Source of the DNA: Psilocybe azurescens
Lineage: Eukaryota > Basidiomycota > Agaricomycetes > Agaricales > Agrocybaceae
Direction: 5' to 3'
NCBI GenBank assembly: GCA_023853785.1
Contig: JAJIRX010000681.1
Location: 372,001-436,000, forward strand
Length of the DNA stretch: 64,000 nucleotides
Shown here piece after piece: positions 1 through 12,194 of this stretch. The translations under genes and the position numbers were made by a program. Position 1 is the stretch's first letter; each line of letters starts with the position of its first letter. Under the pieces are notes generated by a model. The model made no database searches, was not told the DNA's origin, and was given only the letters and a program-made list of their open reading frames with translations.

Positions 1-138
1 CAATATGAAAGGGCCTGGTTCTAAGTTGATAAGTCCGTTCTAGTCTTAGTAGAAACATAGATGTAGGGTTCAGAAACGTATTATTTTTTAGCTGTTTACA
101 CAAGAGCGTGCATATTGGTGTCCCTGTAAAACATAGCT

Positions 139-2233
139 CTATTCTTCCACCATCCGGGTGGATTCTTCTTCCCTCAGCCGTTGTCGCTTGGCGCGATACC
201 GAGGACCAATCCGGATTGCAAGGTATATGAGAGGTAGTGAAAGAAACGACATGCTGCTCATAATGACATACGTCCAACCAGTACCTATTGCCTTTATTAT
301 CAATTCAATTACCGATACAATAGCAGCACTCAATGTGCAGCGGATAAGATTATTCTACCTTCCGAGTAAGATGGAAGAAAATCGTTGACAAGAAAAGTCC
401 ACTCACGCATGCGGTGACCGAAGAACTTTGACCTGGCACTAGATCGATCATCAAGGTAGAACTTGCGTTCATGACAGATATGCTGATAAATCCCGCTGAA
501 ATAGCAGCGTGAGCGCGGCACAAAATTTAATCTGATTAGTGTCTTACTGATAAAGTGTAAAATTAGAGGAGCAGCTATGTTCACCTTGCGCTGGATGCAC
601 CAACCATATCCAGCACAAGTTACTCCCAGGATCGCAGAAAAGAAAGGCATAAGTCGAAGGCGGGCCTGCCATGGGAAAACATAACCTGAGAAATGTGCAG
701 TATTATTTATGTCGTTCGACCTCTCACCTTTTCGAGAGGGAAGTTTTCTTCCCAGTTCACATCAACCTTCGAGGTTGTGCCTACAAGGCGTGCTTCCATG
801 GACTTTTTGAATTGTTGATATTCAATATCAAGAATGCGTCCAATTGCAGTACTTCCAATGGCCATACCGCCACCCATTGCCAGAAAGCACAGACCAGTCG
901 TGGTCTCGGTTAGAAAGGGATATGTCTCTATGAAGAGGGTGGAGATAGTGGCCAGAAGAGCGTAGAAAACAGCACACGTAAGTGCACTTATTAGCAATAG
1001 AACGTCGACATCGGGATTCAAGAATAGACGGAATGGATTTCGAGGTATCTTCGACTTCGATTTCACCGAAACCTTGTCCGACTTTTTGCGACCAATTAAA
1101 GGGATTACCGGTTTATATATGAGGAAAGTGTTCTCCTTATTTTTGTTGGAGATCGAAAGCAAGGTCTCTGGCTGAAACCTATGGCAAGATAGATAGAGGC
1201 GCCGCTTTTGGAATCAGACAGAAAACTCACAGTACAATGATGATGAAGCAAATGGCTGCTGCAATGCAAAGAAACCAGAATATGGATCTAAAATAGAATA
1301 TAAGATATAGGCAACTACCATTGCATTCTAAACTTAACGAACCTCCAACCGAGTTTGTCAGAAAGTACTCCACCAATGACAGGACCAATAGCTGGACCTA
1401 TCTACTCCACACATAACAGAATGAGTATCGGTAAGTTTTCTGGAATCCGAAGCTCACCATAGGGCCAATCGTGAAAACTCCGAAAAAGCCGCCTCTTTCT
1501 GCTCGATTGGAGATATCTCCAACCACGCCAGCACCTAATCATATGCATTTTAGAGGGTAAATATAATCCGTTTGAGAAGTTTTTACCAATAGCAATCGTG
1601 CTAGCCGATCCGGTGGCTTGCAAGCAGCGTAGAACCATTAGTAACCAGTAATCGGAAGTTGGAACCAGGGCTAGTCCGATACAAGATAAGGTTAAAATTA
1701 GAAGGCATACTGCAGAGATGGGTCGTCGGCCGACGTGGTCAGAAACTGGACCCCATAGCATGGGTGCTAAATGCAAGTCTTCAACGAGAGAATACATTAT
1801 CTCGAGGAAGTCCCTACCAACGCCTTGTAATATCATATACATAGTGACCTATATAGCACACGACTGTTAAAAGGGATATGGAGAAGACAGGGGCATTGGA
1901 AAAGGGGCATGCCGTAAGGTTAATGAGTTCAGTGGATTTGTTGAAGGCCTTAGAAATTGTAGGTATGGCTGGGAAATATATATTGGCAGTAAATGGACTT
2001 GGTTGAAGTAGAAAGTAATGGTAAGCGAATTTCAACTGTATTGAAGCAATCGCAACTTACCTGAAAAAATCCAACGAAGGCAGTAAAAATCACGATAGAC
2101 CATTTTTCTTTTTGGAGAACCTGTCATGGGTAAGTTGAGGGTCCGGTTGCATTGCATCGGGCGTGATTTGAACAGATGCTCGTGCTTGCAAAATTTCTTT
2201 ATTATCATCTTCAGATCGTTCATGACTGGTCAT
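139..2233 (-). CDS. MFS transporter, drug:H+ antiporter (DHA1-like)
   Basis: Twelve-helix major facilitator exporter, expected in the plasma or vacuolar membrane. A hydrophilic N-terminus (MTSHERSEDD) precedes the first helix. Motif A is visible as GPVSDHVGRRP near 1750, followed by the helices with VPTSDYWLLMVLRCLQATGS. Later exons carry FFGVFTIGP, a central loop with PLIGRKKSDK (about 1095) and the second six helices, ending RLREEESTRMVEE. At least seven short introns are needed; one (about 1849-1912) appears to start with GC. The N-terminal part near 2120 needs one extra base to join the acidic leader to the first helix, so a single-base deletion is likely. Substrate cannot be told from the sequence. 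It lies head-to-tail with the next minus-strand gene. Family certain, exact exon borders moderate. Confidence 0.85.
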
Positions 2234-2850
2234 TTCAGACAAAAGGAGGAATGGGTACAAAGTGTGAAATTTCCGGTTTCGTTGATGTTAAATAGAAAGC
2301 TGCATCATGAGAAAAGACCCCAGACATTAAAAATAGCACTGACTCAGAGGATCGGCTTCACTTCCCGTGCTCAGGGTTCCCTTCCGGCGGTAGATTGCAT
2401 ATTTGCACGTAGATGATAAAAAGACGAGCACAATGATTTGACGACAATTCATTAATTTTCTGCTTGGCGCTTTCATGACGTTGCCTAGAAAAGCACTCAA
2501 AATTTGATGGCTCTGCCAGTGATTATTTCATACAAACGTCTGACAGCCATTGAAGGTGATTGGCCAGCTGGATTAATGCCCAGGTTCATGTCAACTTATT
2601 AAATAGCCTAAATTGTCATATGATAAACGACAGATTTAAGACTACTTACAGTCCCGAGTCCCTCGAAAATAACGAAATGTAACGGCTGTCACGGGTATTT
2701 AGACGAAGTGCCGAAACGATTGGTATACGAGTCTATATCATGATATTGACTTGATATTGACGCCATTTGCTACAGTCAAGTCATAGTTATAGTACACTTG
2801 TTTTGAGGGATAAAGATCCTCTGCCCGTGAATTACAGAACACTGAAGATG
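2234..2850. other. Intergenic region upstream of the MFS gene
   Basis: About 620 bp between the MFS start and the stop of the next minus-strand gene. It holds only short, incoherent ORFs. It presumably contains the transporter promoter and the neighbour's 3' untranslated region. No repeat or RNA gene is seen. Confidence 0.5.
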
Positions 2851-4091
2851 TTAACGAAGATAGGTCGGCAAAATCTCCTCGACAGTGTGCAAAGGAACAT
2901 GAGTAAAAACTGACAGAGCATCGTGTAGTGAGATATGATCCGGTGGCAGAGGTTGATTAACTATATTGTTGAAACGCAATTGCTCGACCTACAATCCCAG
3001 AAAACAGATAGGTGTCACTATGCGTCAAATTAGGGCCATGCAGCGCACCTGAGATCGCGTTACCGTGAAGAGGTTCACGGGTAATTTTTCTAAAATGGCC
3101 CCTTGTAACATCCCCGACAGCAAAAGGCAACGAGATAATGGGTCGTTTGCGTCCAGTTACGTCCAGTACGATTTGCATCAGCTCTTTGTATGTGAAGGCT
3201 ATAGCCAGAACAATAAGATCAAGCAATTTGCACCAGTTCATGTACTAATGCATACTTTGACGACCGCCAGCTTCAATGACTTTGCCTTCGAATGGCTTCA
3301 GCAGGCTGGCATTTGTAACTGCGGAAAGATTGGCGACAAGGAGAGCCAAATCACCAACATATACAGGCTGGAAAAGGGCGGTTCCTCCTCCAAAAACAGG
3401 TAAGAATGGCAGAATACTCGAAAGCCTAGCAAAGCGCTGCCGATTGTAGGTGGATTACAACAGGCAGATAACAAAAGATTCAGAAAAAATAGCCGCACAT
3501 TGAAGAAATCATCCTCAGGCCCAAAAACGAGACTCGGGCGAATTATTGTCGAGCTAGGGTTGATGTTCAATATGGAGTGCTCAGCTATACCTTTGGTTCT
3601 CCAATACGGTATGTTGCTATTGGGATCTGCACCGATTGCACTGAAGTGTATGAGTTTTGCCCCCACATCCTTTGCAGCCCTTGCTACGTTTTCCGCTCCT
3701 TTCAGTTGTATCCTTTCAAAATCTTGAGGCGAGCCGTGCATAATTCCAACGAGGGAAACAACCACGCTGGTATCTTGGAAGGCTGGTTCGATGGTTGACG
3801 GCTCAGTGATGTCGACAGATACAGCAGGCAAAAGGCAGTCCTTGGAGATGTTGTCGTCGGCCTTGAGGGACTCCAAAACTTTCGACGGGGTTGCGAGAGG
3901 ATATTTGGACCTTGACAGAAGATTTACCATGTGTAATGATCGATTTGGCGATGTGGCGGCCTGCCACGACGAGACCGAGTTTTGAGGATATTGGGTTTCA
4001 AAGAGTCAGCAATGAATCAGGCCTGCCAATGGAGGCACTGCAATGCACCTAAGAAGCCGGCCCCACAAAGGACAATCTTCGTAGAAGACAT
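2851..4091 (-). CDS. NDUFA9/COQ11-like NAD(P)-binding mitochondrial protein
   Basis: Atypical short-chain dehydrogenase of the NDUFA9-like family, which includes complex I subunit NDUFA9 and yeast Coq11 of coenzyme Q biosynthesis. The Rossmann motif is the N-terminal CGAGFLG, split by an intron at 3961-4048. Then come VVVSLVGIMHG, HFSAIGADP with the usual YWRTKGIAE, and IIRPSLVFGPEDDFFN. The C-terminal half has LPVFGGGTALFQPVYVGDLA, the segment MQIVLDVTGRKRP and an end at EEILPTYLR. Two single-base gains break the frame: a C-run at 3887-3890 (minus strand CCCC) and a G-run at 3112-3115. Removing one base at each restores family-like sequence. Whether it is a complex I subunit or a Coq11 equivalent cannot be decided here. 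Confidence 0.8.
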
Positions 4092-4366
4092 ACTCCGCAC
4101 GCAGATGGAGAGTTGTATGAAACCACACTTGAAAGAATTGACAGGTAGCTGGTCTAAGTCAAGACCGAGGTTAGTCATAGTAAAGTTAAGACGCGTTACA
4201 AAGTGGCCGTTTTTAGGTCGACGTTCTATAATTTCTAGTAGAATTTTACCTTATTTCAGCCAAATTGTTATCGTAGGACGCATGCAATCTGTTTGTCCCT
4301 CAGTGACTGCCGTCGTTGAAAAGCATTACCATACTGAAAGGTGATAGTGTTGTCTACGGATTACTT

Positions 4367-6282
4367 TTATGAAAAAGTTTCTGCATCACCGATTACCATG
4401 ACACCGCTATCTAGACCATGACTTTTGTTGCGACTACGCTTTTTAACTGTTTGTGTCTCAGCATCTTCCACTGGTCCATCTTCGGCGGGGGGTATTGGAG
4501 GCAGCGGTGTTGGGGCACGGATCTCTGGTACAGGACCTGTGAAATCTTTGCCAGTCATTCGAGAAAGTGTTTTCATATCTTCAATGAAGTCAGTTGTTTG
4601 AAACTCAAGACTGCCAATTGCTTGGTACAGGGTGCTTACCAACTGGAATGCTGTTATCCAGACAGTGATTAATCCTTGCATGATTCCTTTTATCCTCCAC
4701 TTTGAACTTATTTTTGCATGATTTTCTATCGCGGCCGGGTAAGACGTAGGCGATTAACTCATAATTCTCCCCGTATTGAGAGAGAGCCTAAAATCTGCTC
4801 AGAACCAAAGGAACAAAGAAGATCGATGAATACGCACATCGTAGAATAACTCAGTCTCCTCTGCACTCCAACGCGACCCACGGTATCGTTTTCCGTAGGT
4901 CCCAGAATTGACAAATTTGGTATGGTCGGATTCAACGACATGGGTATAGTTCTCGGTTCCATCATCCTCCGCGCGGTCCACCACAAGAGAGTTTTCGTCA
5001 ATCACTGTTTCGCCATTAGGTCCAATGCGAACTTGAACATTGAAACGACTGGTGGTCAAATCTTGGGAATAATCGAAACCGCTTCCTGTATCATCTGTTA
5101 CAGCAGGAGCAGTCGATGCAGTAGCTAGGCCTTCTTGTGCTACGGTGGAATTGTTCTCTGGCGCTCCGGACTCAGTATTGAGCTCTGCTTCTTCTTCCTC
5201 TCTTCCATATTTCTTTGCTTCCATCAGTAATTTCATACGGGCCCTTTTTTCACGGTTTTTGATTTTCCAAGCGGCATGATTGCTCAATATCTCAGCAGCC
5301 TTTTTGCTCACCCGTCCTTGACCGGTATCAGAACATAAAGACGCCATGGTAACAGTTGTAGGATCAATGTCTTCCCCAGGATCAGCATCTGGGTCGTAGG
5401 GAGGAGGTGAAGGATCACGTTTTCTTGGTCGAGGAGTGCTACTAGACGCTCGCGAGCGAGGCTGCTTTGTGGGCAACGCTTCCTCTGCATTCTCGTTATC
5501 CTCTCCTTCCTCGGTTCCTGACTTAGGTCGTTTCCGTTTTTTGTACTCTCATCTCCTTGGCTTTTACGACGGCGGCCTTTGCCTTTAGTAGTGTCCTCCG
5601 GAGGATCCCTGTCGCCACCAGATGTAGGCGCCGAATTCGAACTCGAGTCGGTTAACACGGTTGTCAACCTAGTGAGAGGGTCTGTAGGTGACTCCGATGA
5701 GTTGTTGGAACTCAAAGGGATCATTCCTGAAATTTTCCCCCTTGTGTTGATTCTACACCCAAGCTGCTGGCATTGACTGTAAGGTCCACAGGGTGCATAG
5801 GGTCAGTACCATTGGAATTGACAGGGCCAAGTGAGCTGATGGGTCGCGTGTTTTTAGTATTTCGAGCCTCCACAACGATTGGTGTAGACCGTCGAATGGG
5901 TCCTATGGGAATACCTATTAGTGATGGTCCAACCGCTGGGGGTAGAGTCGGTTGTCGAGGTATAACATATGGTTCTTCAGGCACAACTCTTAACCTGTTG
6001 ACCGATTCTGCATCTGGCTGCCGGTTTGCTAAAGGCTCTTCCTGCTCCGAATTTCGAGTACTCGTTAATGCATCTTCTTCGAGAGAAGGCTCCTGTATGG
6101 ACTCGCTTCTGAGCTGCTCTCCGACGGCCGCAGATGGTTGGCGAGAAACGCTGTTTGCGGTCCTGGCCCTTGATTTGACCACAGGCCTGAAGAGAGTACC
6201 ACCTTTTTCTATATAACAGTTATGATGAGATTGGAATGTAATGCAAAGAGATAGAATTATACTTGCGAACGCGACTTGACAT
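4367..6282 (-). CDS. BDP1: Transcription factor TFIIIB component B''
   Basis: RNA polymerase III initiation factor subunit that works with TBP and Brf1 at tRNA and 5S promoters. The start is MSSRVRKKGGTLFRP, joined across a short intron, and matches the conserved N-terminal KGG motif of fungal Bdp1. A long charged, Ser/Pro-rich region follows. The SANT/Myb domain begins at RWSAEETELFYD and continues in the next exon with ALSQYGENYELIAYVLPGRD and RKSCKNKFKVEDK. The conserved TLSRMTGKDFTGPVPEIR follows after another intron. Two single-base losses shift the frame, in a five-C run (5737-5741) and a six-T run (5537-5542). It lies head-to-head with the gene at 6431, with about 150 bp between starts. 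Confidence 0.9.
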
Positions 6283-6430
6283 TGAGAAACAACCTTAATA
6301 GCCTGACTCGGATTTGGGAAATTCACGCGATGCTTAATCAAAGGAACAGACCGGTGGCTGTGTTGATAATGATTCTTATGAGCCACACAAAGCTGTCAAA
6401 CAATAAGCATCAACAACGCGCCTCTTAACC

Positions 6431-8264
6431 ATGAATACTCAGAGTCAGAACACGGTTCAGGTCAAGATACCTGATCCTATGTTGCCCGTTGGAGGGAGAC
6501 ATTGGGACCAAGAACAAGAGGGTGAAATTCACAGCGTTGCTGATAGGTACGCTATCACTTCTTCATAAGTTAACCAACCGGTCTCATTGGGTTGTAGTGG
6601 TGTACTCCTCAAGTCATTAAGACAATGTAGGTTTTCAGCTCAAACTGAAGTCATTCGGGCCTGTAACTTACATTACGTCTAACTACGAAGCTCGCGAACG
6701 CTGGCTTTTCAACACTTTCCCCAAATTCTCCAGTAAAGGGCGAGGAAATAAGACAACGCTCGCTGATGCTACACCCCTTAACCACACCATTCATGCTCAA
6801 GGGAAATGCGACCTCGAAATCGGACCTCAAAAATTCGAGGACACGGCATTCTTCGCGGTCCATTACCTCTCTTCTCCGGTACCGTATCCTCCACCGGCTC
6901 CTACCCAGAATGTAGCCAGCACTTCGAGTTGGCATTCCAATGTGCCGTACGGCTCACCCTATTCATATTCAAGCACTCCTCAACCTCTTAAATCTACTCA
7001 ACCTAGTGCCCTGACTCCTTCGACCCAGCCTGAAACTACCTTTAATCCTGTGATAGCTTCTCTCAGTGCCGATGCAGTTCCTCATGGGCTAGTCAGCCAA
7101 GTCAACTTAGCGGCATCTACAAACCCGATTCTATCTAATCTTCTCCAACTTGCTGCCGCACGTCGCGCAACGGAAGACCAACTCCAAACTCTTGGTCTTC
7201 TTATTCAGTCACTTGCCAACATTGAGTCTGCTCTTGCTGTCTCTAATATGCCTCCGCCTCCTGCGCAGCCGCCTCTCCCACCTTCCAACACAAATTATTA
7301 TAGGATACCAACACAAACTCCCGTTAAGGATTTTGACTTGATTCTTGAGTATCGTGAAACGCCGAATGAACGATGGATTATACCAAGAGGATGCTATCCA
7401 GTCGCGACGCGATCCGAATCAGATATCAAACTAACAGTATGCGTCATAGGAAAGCAAGAGACGCCTTCCATTCCTTTGAATCGAGTATCTCTGGACCTGG
7501 GCACGACGGAGAATCCCGATCGTTCTGTGACGTTCACCTTGAAGGATGCCCCGTTTAATCTTTGGGATACAATCATGCGGTGGATAGGAGGAGAAGAAAA
7601 AATGAATCTCAACAAAAAATATCACGACAGCTTGGTAATTCACTTTGTGATATATGCTACGATAAGTAGAGTATTGACGACAATGCAGATTCCGCGTCAA
7701 AGATTATATCTGGGTTTGCAGTTGTCTTCCACTAACCAAGTGCTAGCTCAACTTCAAGCGGTAATGATATCCTGTAGATCTTTGTTCATTCACTAACGTC
7801 TCTTTGGTAGGCCGCAGCACAACCGTTTGTCATGAGAACTCTCAAACAAGGCCCGACGACACAATCTCGTCGACCAGCTCGCCCGAAAGGTAGCAACCCT
7901 CAACGACGAACCGGCGCCAGTCAGCAGAAACCTGGAGATCTTCCTTCTGAAGCTATGGTGATAAAGAAGACTCGTATCTCTCAACCCAAAACTTCATCGG
8001 TCACCCCAATCCAGTGCATCTCTTGCAAGCAAGGTGATGTTCCCCTACTTTTGGGTGGAAGTACGTCCTGTTAAATTCCATGCGACTGTAGCCTTTCTTA
8101 CTGGGGATTCAGGATATTGTCGTACGTGTGTGGACTCCGGAAAATGGAAAACTGAATCTGTACAGCCCGTCACAGCCGCTCAGTTTGTTCAGTCTCATCT
8201 TCAATCTGTTCAACCCATAACTTCTACGAATCCTGCACCGCCGGCAACGACCGATCCTCAATAG
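6431..8264 (+). CDS. Unknown protein with C-terminal Cys4 zinc-type motif
   Basis: Not recognised. Assembled from six or so exons: the start MNTQSQNTVQVKIPDP, an intron from 6547 to 6597, then SGVLLKSLRQ spliced to SRERWLFNTFPKFS. Next comes a Pro/Ser/Thr-rich middle that includes a run of small helices (LLQLAAARRATEDQLQTLGL, about 7140) and a folded-looking block around DFDLILEYRET and LDLGTTENPDRS. Near the end a CISC pair and a CRTC pair, joined across the last intron, could bind one zinc ion as C-x2-C...C-x2-C. It ends in a short Gln/Thr-rich tail. It shares a divergent promoter with BDP1 and converges on the next minus-strand gene. A nuclear role is only a guess from the zinc motif and disorder. 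Confidence 0.65.
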
Positions 8265-8402
8265 AGGTTGTGGTTATACACTGTACATTCAATTTACTGT
8301 AGAAGTCCCATGTACATCCTGTAGACTGTATTATATCTTGTATACTGCGTTATATTATCATACATAGTACATAATTTACATTTAAATAACTGTTTGGTTT
8401 TT

Positions 8403-11400
8403 TCATGCCCAGAATTTCACATACCACCCAGACCACCAAGTGATAACCCCCAACTGCAGGAAAACAATCGCAAACTCGACGATGACTGCCAGCCATTGAA
8501 TAATAATCGCTGTCCAGAAAAAGGCAAAGCTGTCCAGCGAATCCCATCGTACGGGATAAGGTGCAAACGAAAATGCAAAGACGATGAAATGGCCGCCCGT
8601 AATTGGAGAACATTGACCACAATGGACAGATAAAAAAATGACAAGCCCAAACCAATGTCGACGAGATCGTTTGGGAATAAAGTTGATGGGGTATCTTTTA
8701 GCTTCGCCCGTAAACTCGTTCCGATACAAGGGTACAATGAGAAAGTCGCGCACATCTTCTCCAATGGTTTTCCCATATGTTCTCCAGAATGGGGTCACCG
8801 TATCCAGAAGGAGAGTCAATGCGTCCATGCCCAATTCCCAAATCTGTTGATATTGGTCTTTATAACTCTCTTCAAGAGCGACAATGTGAGATAGCTAAAA
8901 TAGGCCATAAAAGATGAGAAACAAAGAAGGTAGCAGCGAAGCTTACCTCTGGATAGACAATAGAGACATGGGATAGCGTGGAGTTATAGTTTTCCTTGAC
9001 TTGGGTGTGAACGCTCTGGACCGACTCGAGGACACCAGACACGATTTCTGCCTCTTGTTCAATCTCAGACTTGTGCATTTGTAACGATTCGAGTGCCTCG
9101 ATGATGTTGTCAATGGGTTCGTCCAATACGCATCCTTGACTATTCTGATAGTCGGCAAAGGTTTGAATGAAAGCCCTAAAAACACTGCGTTGCTTTTCCA
9201 CTCGCTGGTTGATGTCCTCTACTGCACGCCACCCGCGATCGCGTCGCGTCGGGCCAGTAACAGCGGAAGGGTCGTGCCCAAAGGCTTCAAGGAGGTCTTT
9301 GGGTATATCTAGCGTTTGAATCCCTTGAGATCGCATTGCAGAGTTTTGAATCGAATCGAAATCTTTCATTGCAGCCGATATCCTGTTAAGAAATTGTCTA
9401 ATCCTGTTATTATGTGCTATCGTTTCGTGCAGAAGGCTTTGAAAGAAGTCAGCTATGAGACGATCGAATAACACAGAGGCTTACTGTGCTTTCGCCTCGT
9501 ATTCTTGACGAAGAAGACTTTCTCTGTCTACGACCTTTTGCGTTTATAACGAGGACGGTCGATGTTCGAGAGTGGTTTCCGAGATGCAAGGGGTTTCAAA
9601 GACGTCTTCAGAGATGATAATGACTGGTTTGCTGGGGAAGATGCAGATTTCACCTGCGAAGAAGTCGAACTCTCATGGGAGGCCGTAAGCGTCAATGAAA
9701 TGGGGTTCGATTCAGGTAAAGGTGTATTTTCTGTGGAAGGAGGTTGAATAGATAGCGCCGGTACAACGAGATTTGGCGGTAAGTCCTTATTAGGAATGCT
9801 TTCATCAGATGATCCTGATGAAGAGCTGCCAGGCGAACGAGGACGACCAAGCGTCCGACGAGTGAGAGCAGCTTTGATGGCCTCTTCGTTAGAACGTGTC
9901 GATACTGGTGATAGGGGAAATATGCCAGTATTTGATGACCCGGAATGAATACTGTTTGGTCGAGAATCAACACTTCTTCGATCCAGCGAGCTTCGGTTTG
10001 TTTCCACAAACGGTTCAAACGAAATTTGGTCGTCAGCTGGTATTCTCATAGACAGCGATGAGCTTAAAGCGCGAGGACGAGATGTTGGTACAAAGGATGG
10101 GGAACGAGTGCGTGCTCCAGAAACAGTTGAATCCTCTGGTATTGTCTGCATCTGCATGGGAGCTTGGCGGCCTTCTGACTGAATAAACTCTTTCATTATG
10201 AGAGCTGATAAGTGCCACGGTGATCGTGCTGTCTTGAGGGAGCGTCTGTCTAGGTGTTTGAGCCAAGTGAAGGGTTCCGACTTTTCCAAGGAATTTCTAA
10301 CTGTCTCCGACCGAGAACGATACCATCGAGATATTGCGGCGGGGTTCAATGGGTGCCCCGTCCTTCCTAAGGAGTCATATATCAAATCATAACGCCTTTC
10401 GAGCTGGTCGCTTGTTATTTCTGCCTTTCTGATAGTTTGGGCAGATAGAGAGTCTTTTATCCTTGCAAGCTTCACTACGTACTCCTACCTATAGTTAAAA
10501 GCAAAGATTCAAAAAGCAATAACTCACCTTCGTAGAAGTGTTCCTGTTGACCAACCATAAGTTCCAAAGGTGGTAGCTTTTCTCTGTCCTTCTTTTTGCC
10601 GATACCCATCCAGCGCCTATCTCCATCCTCTGAGCTGCTACCAGTCCAGTCTAGAGTGACTCCGTTATCAATAGAGGTAGGTATTGGGTGCATTTGTTTT
10701 GCTTGATCGTAAACCGCCGTAGAAGGGCTAAAATCGACATCGGAAATGGTGCTTCCACTCAATTTGCGATTAGTAGACGGTGAAAAAGATGGCGAAGGAG
10801 AAAAAGTTGATGGAAGGGGCTTTTTGGGTGGAGTACTAAACTGAGGGGAAGGAGCGGATTGCTGTACAGGTGGCGTTTCAGTATTTACAATGGTTTCTCG
10901 TTTCAAGCGAGCTTCTCGACGAGCTTTCATTTTGAGAGCCCGTTGCACGTCTTGAAGGATTCTGGGGTCTAACAGTCCCTGTAAGGTCGGGTCGACGATT
11001 AATTACACAGAATGATCACCTTCATGTGCTATATGATATTGTGAGCTTCACCGTGAATGGGATACACAGATATACATACAGAGGTCATATTCGTCTGAGA
11101 AAGCTCCGCCTTCAGGTTCGACGTCCTGGATGGTATTCGAATCAGAGTCCAGACGTGTCAAACTTCCGTGGGTAAGAGAAGTATTTCGTCTATGACGGAC
11201 TAGCGGATCCGGGGAGACGAGAAGAACGTCCGACGGTCTTGGTCGGCGACGTGGGTCTGGTGCTTGGTTGGCGTTCTGAGGATTCAATGGTGACCCTCTA
11301 CGCACCGGGAGGGCCAGCCCCGATGGAAGCTTTTGCCCTTCCAGACGAGGGCGTGAAGGTCGAATGGAATACATTTCACTGGGAAGGAAGTGGGTACGAG

Positions 11401-12105
11401 AACTTGGTGACGACCAGTGATTTGAAGTCTCTCTAGAACTGACTACTTCATCATCACTTAGCGGGGATTGGGTATTTTCCATCTCTCTCCCGGTTTATAG
11501 CTGAGAATAGACGGCGTAATGGATGGAAAAAAGGTGAAGTTTGGTTGAAGTGTTCCAGGGTTGTTGGGCAGTTACCTGAATAATCAACTTGACTATGTGC
11601 GTCCACTGCGCGTCACAGTTCAACGACCACTGCGGCTTCGGGCCAAACAGATTGGGTAGTTCAGCGGTTGATAATAGGGAAGTAACCAGTAAAGAGTCCG
11701 ATAGTGACGGACGGGTTGCTTTCAGAGAGGGGCCAATCAATAGTACTGTACTCTCCAAAATGAAAGCCGAAGCCGACTCGCCGAGTCTTTCTTCAAACAA
11801 TATGACAGCCACACTTCGGTTTCACCAAGTTCACCGCTCATTCTGCTACTTTGATCAGTGAAGGGACTTGCGTTTTCTACCACTCGTGTACGGAAAATCA
11901 AGTCAACCTCTGCATATATCTCATTTCCTCCCAAAAATAAGGTGCTTTGAAGCCTAAATGTATCGTACAATTTTCTTCACGAACAGTTGTTCTCGACAAC
12001 AGTGACGATTCCCTGGTTTCTGGAATCTCAATCACAAAGCCCTCCGATATTCAGGCGCTTAGACCGGTCGCATTCTTGAGATATCACTTGAAATTTGAGT
12101 TCCAT
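8403..12105 (-). CDS. Large Ser/Pro-rich coiled-coil protein with C-terminal membrane segments
   Basis: Not recognised. Reading on the minus strand, an N-terminal beta-rich-looking domain lies at about 12105-11577 (phrases EIYAEVDLIFRTRVVEN, LFEERLGESASAFILESTV, QWTHIVKLIIQ). A donor after KLIIQ can join it to the exon starting MENTQSPLSDDEVV (11482). The middle is disordered, rich in Ser, Pro and Arg (about 11480-9530). The C-terminal third is helical (FLNRISAAMKDFD, ALESLQMHKSEIEQEAEIV) and ends with two or three hydrophobic helices (IIIQWLAVIVEFAIVFLQLG) and the tail WWSGWYVKFWA. Near the end the frame shifts twice, at A-runs 8632-8638 and 8518-8522, consistent with one gained and one lost base. 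Joining the part above 11495 to the rest is inference; it could be a separate gene. Confidence 0.55.
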
Positions 12106-12194
12106 TTGCTCATGTGCATACTGCTTTCATTCTTATATATCAGTCTGTATCACGGAATCGTATATTGCCTGTCAATTAATATAAATGAATACTT

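Noticed and set aside
2851..4091. Calling the gene a pseudogene because of two frame breaks
   Set aside because: Both breaks are single-base changes in four-base runs, and the same kind of break occurs in essential genes throughout the window, so sequencing error is more likely.
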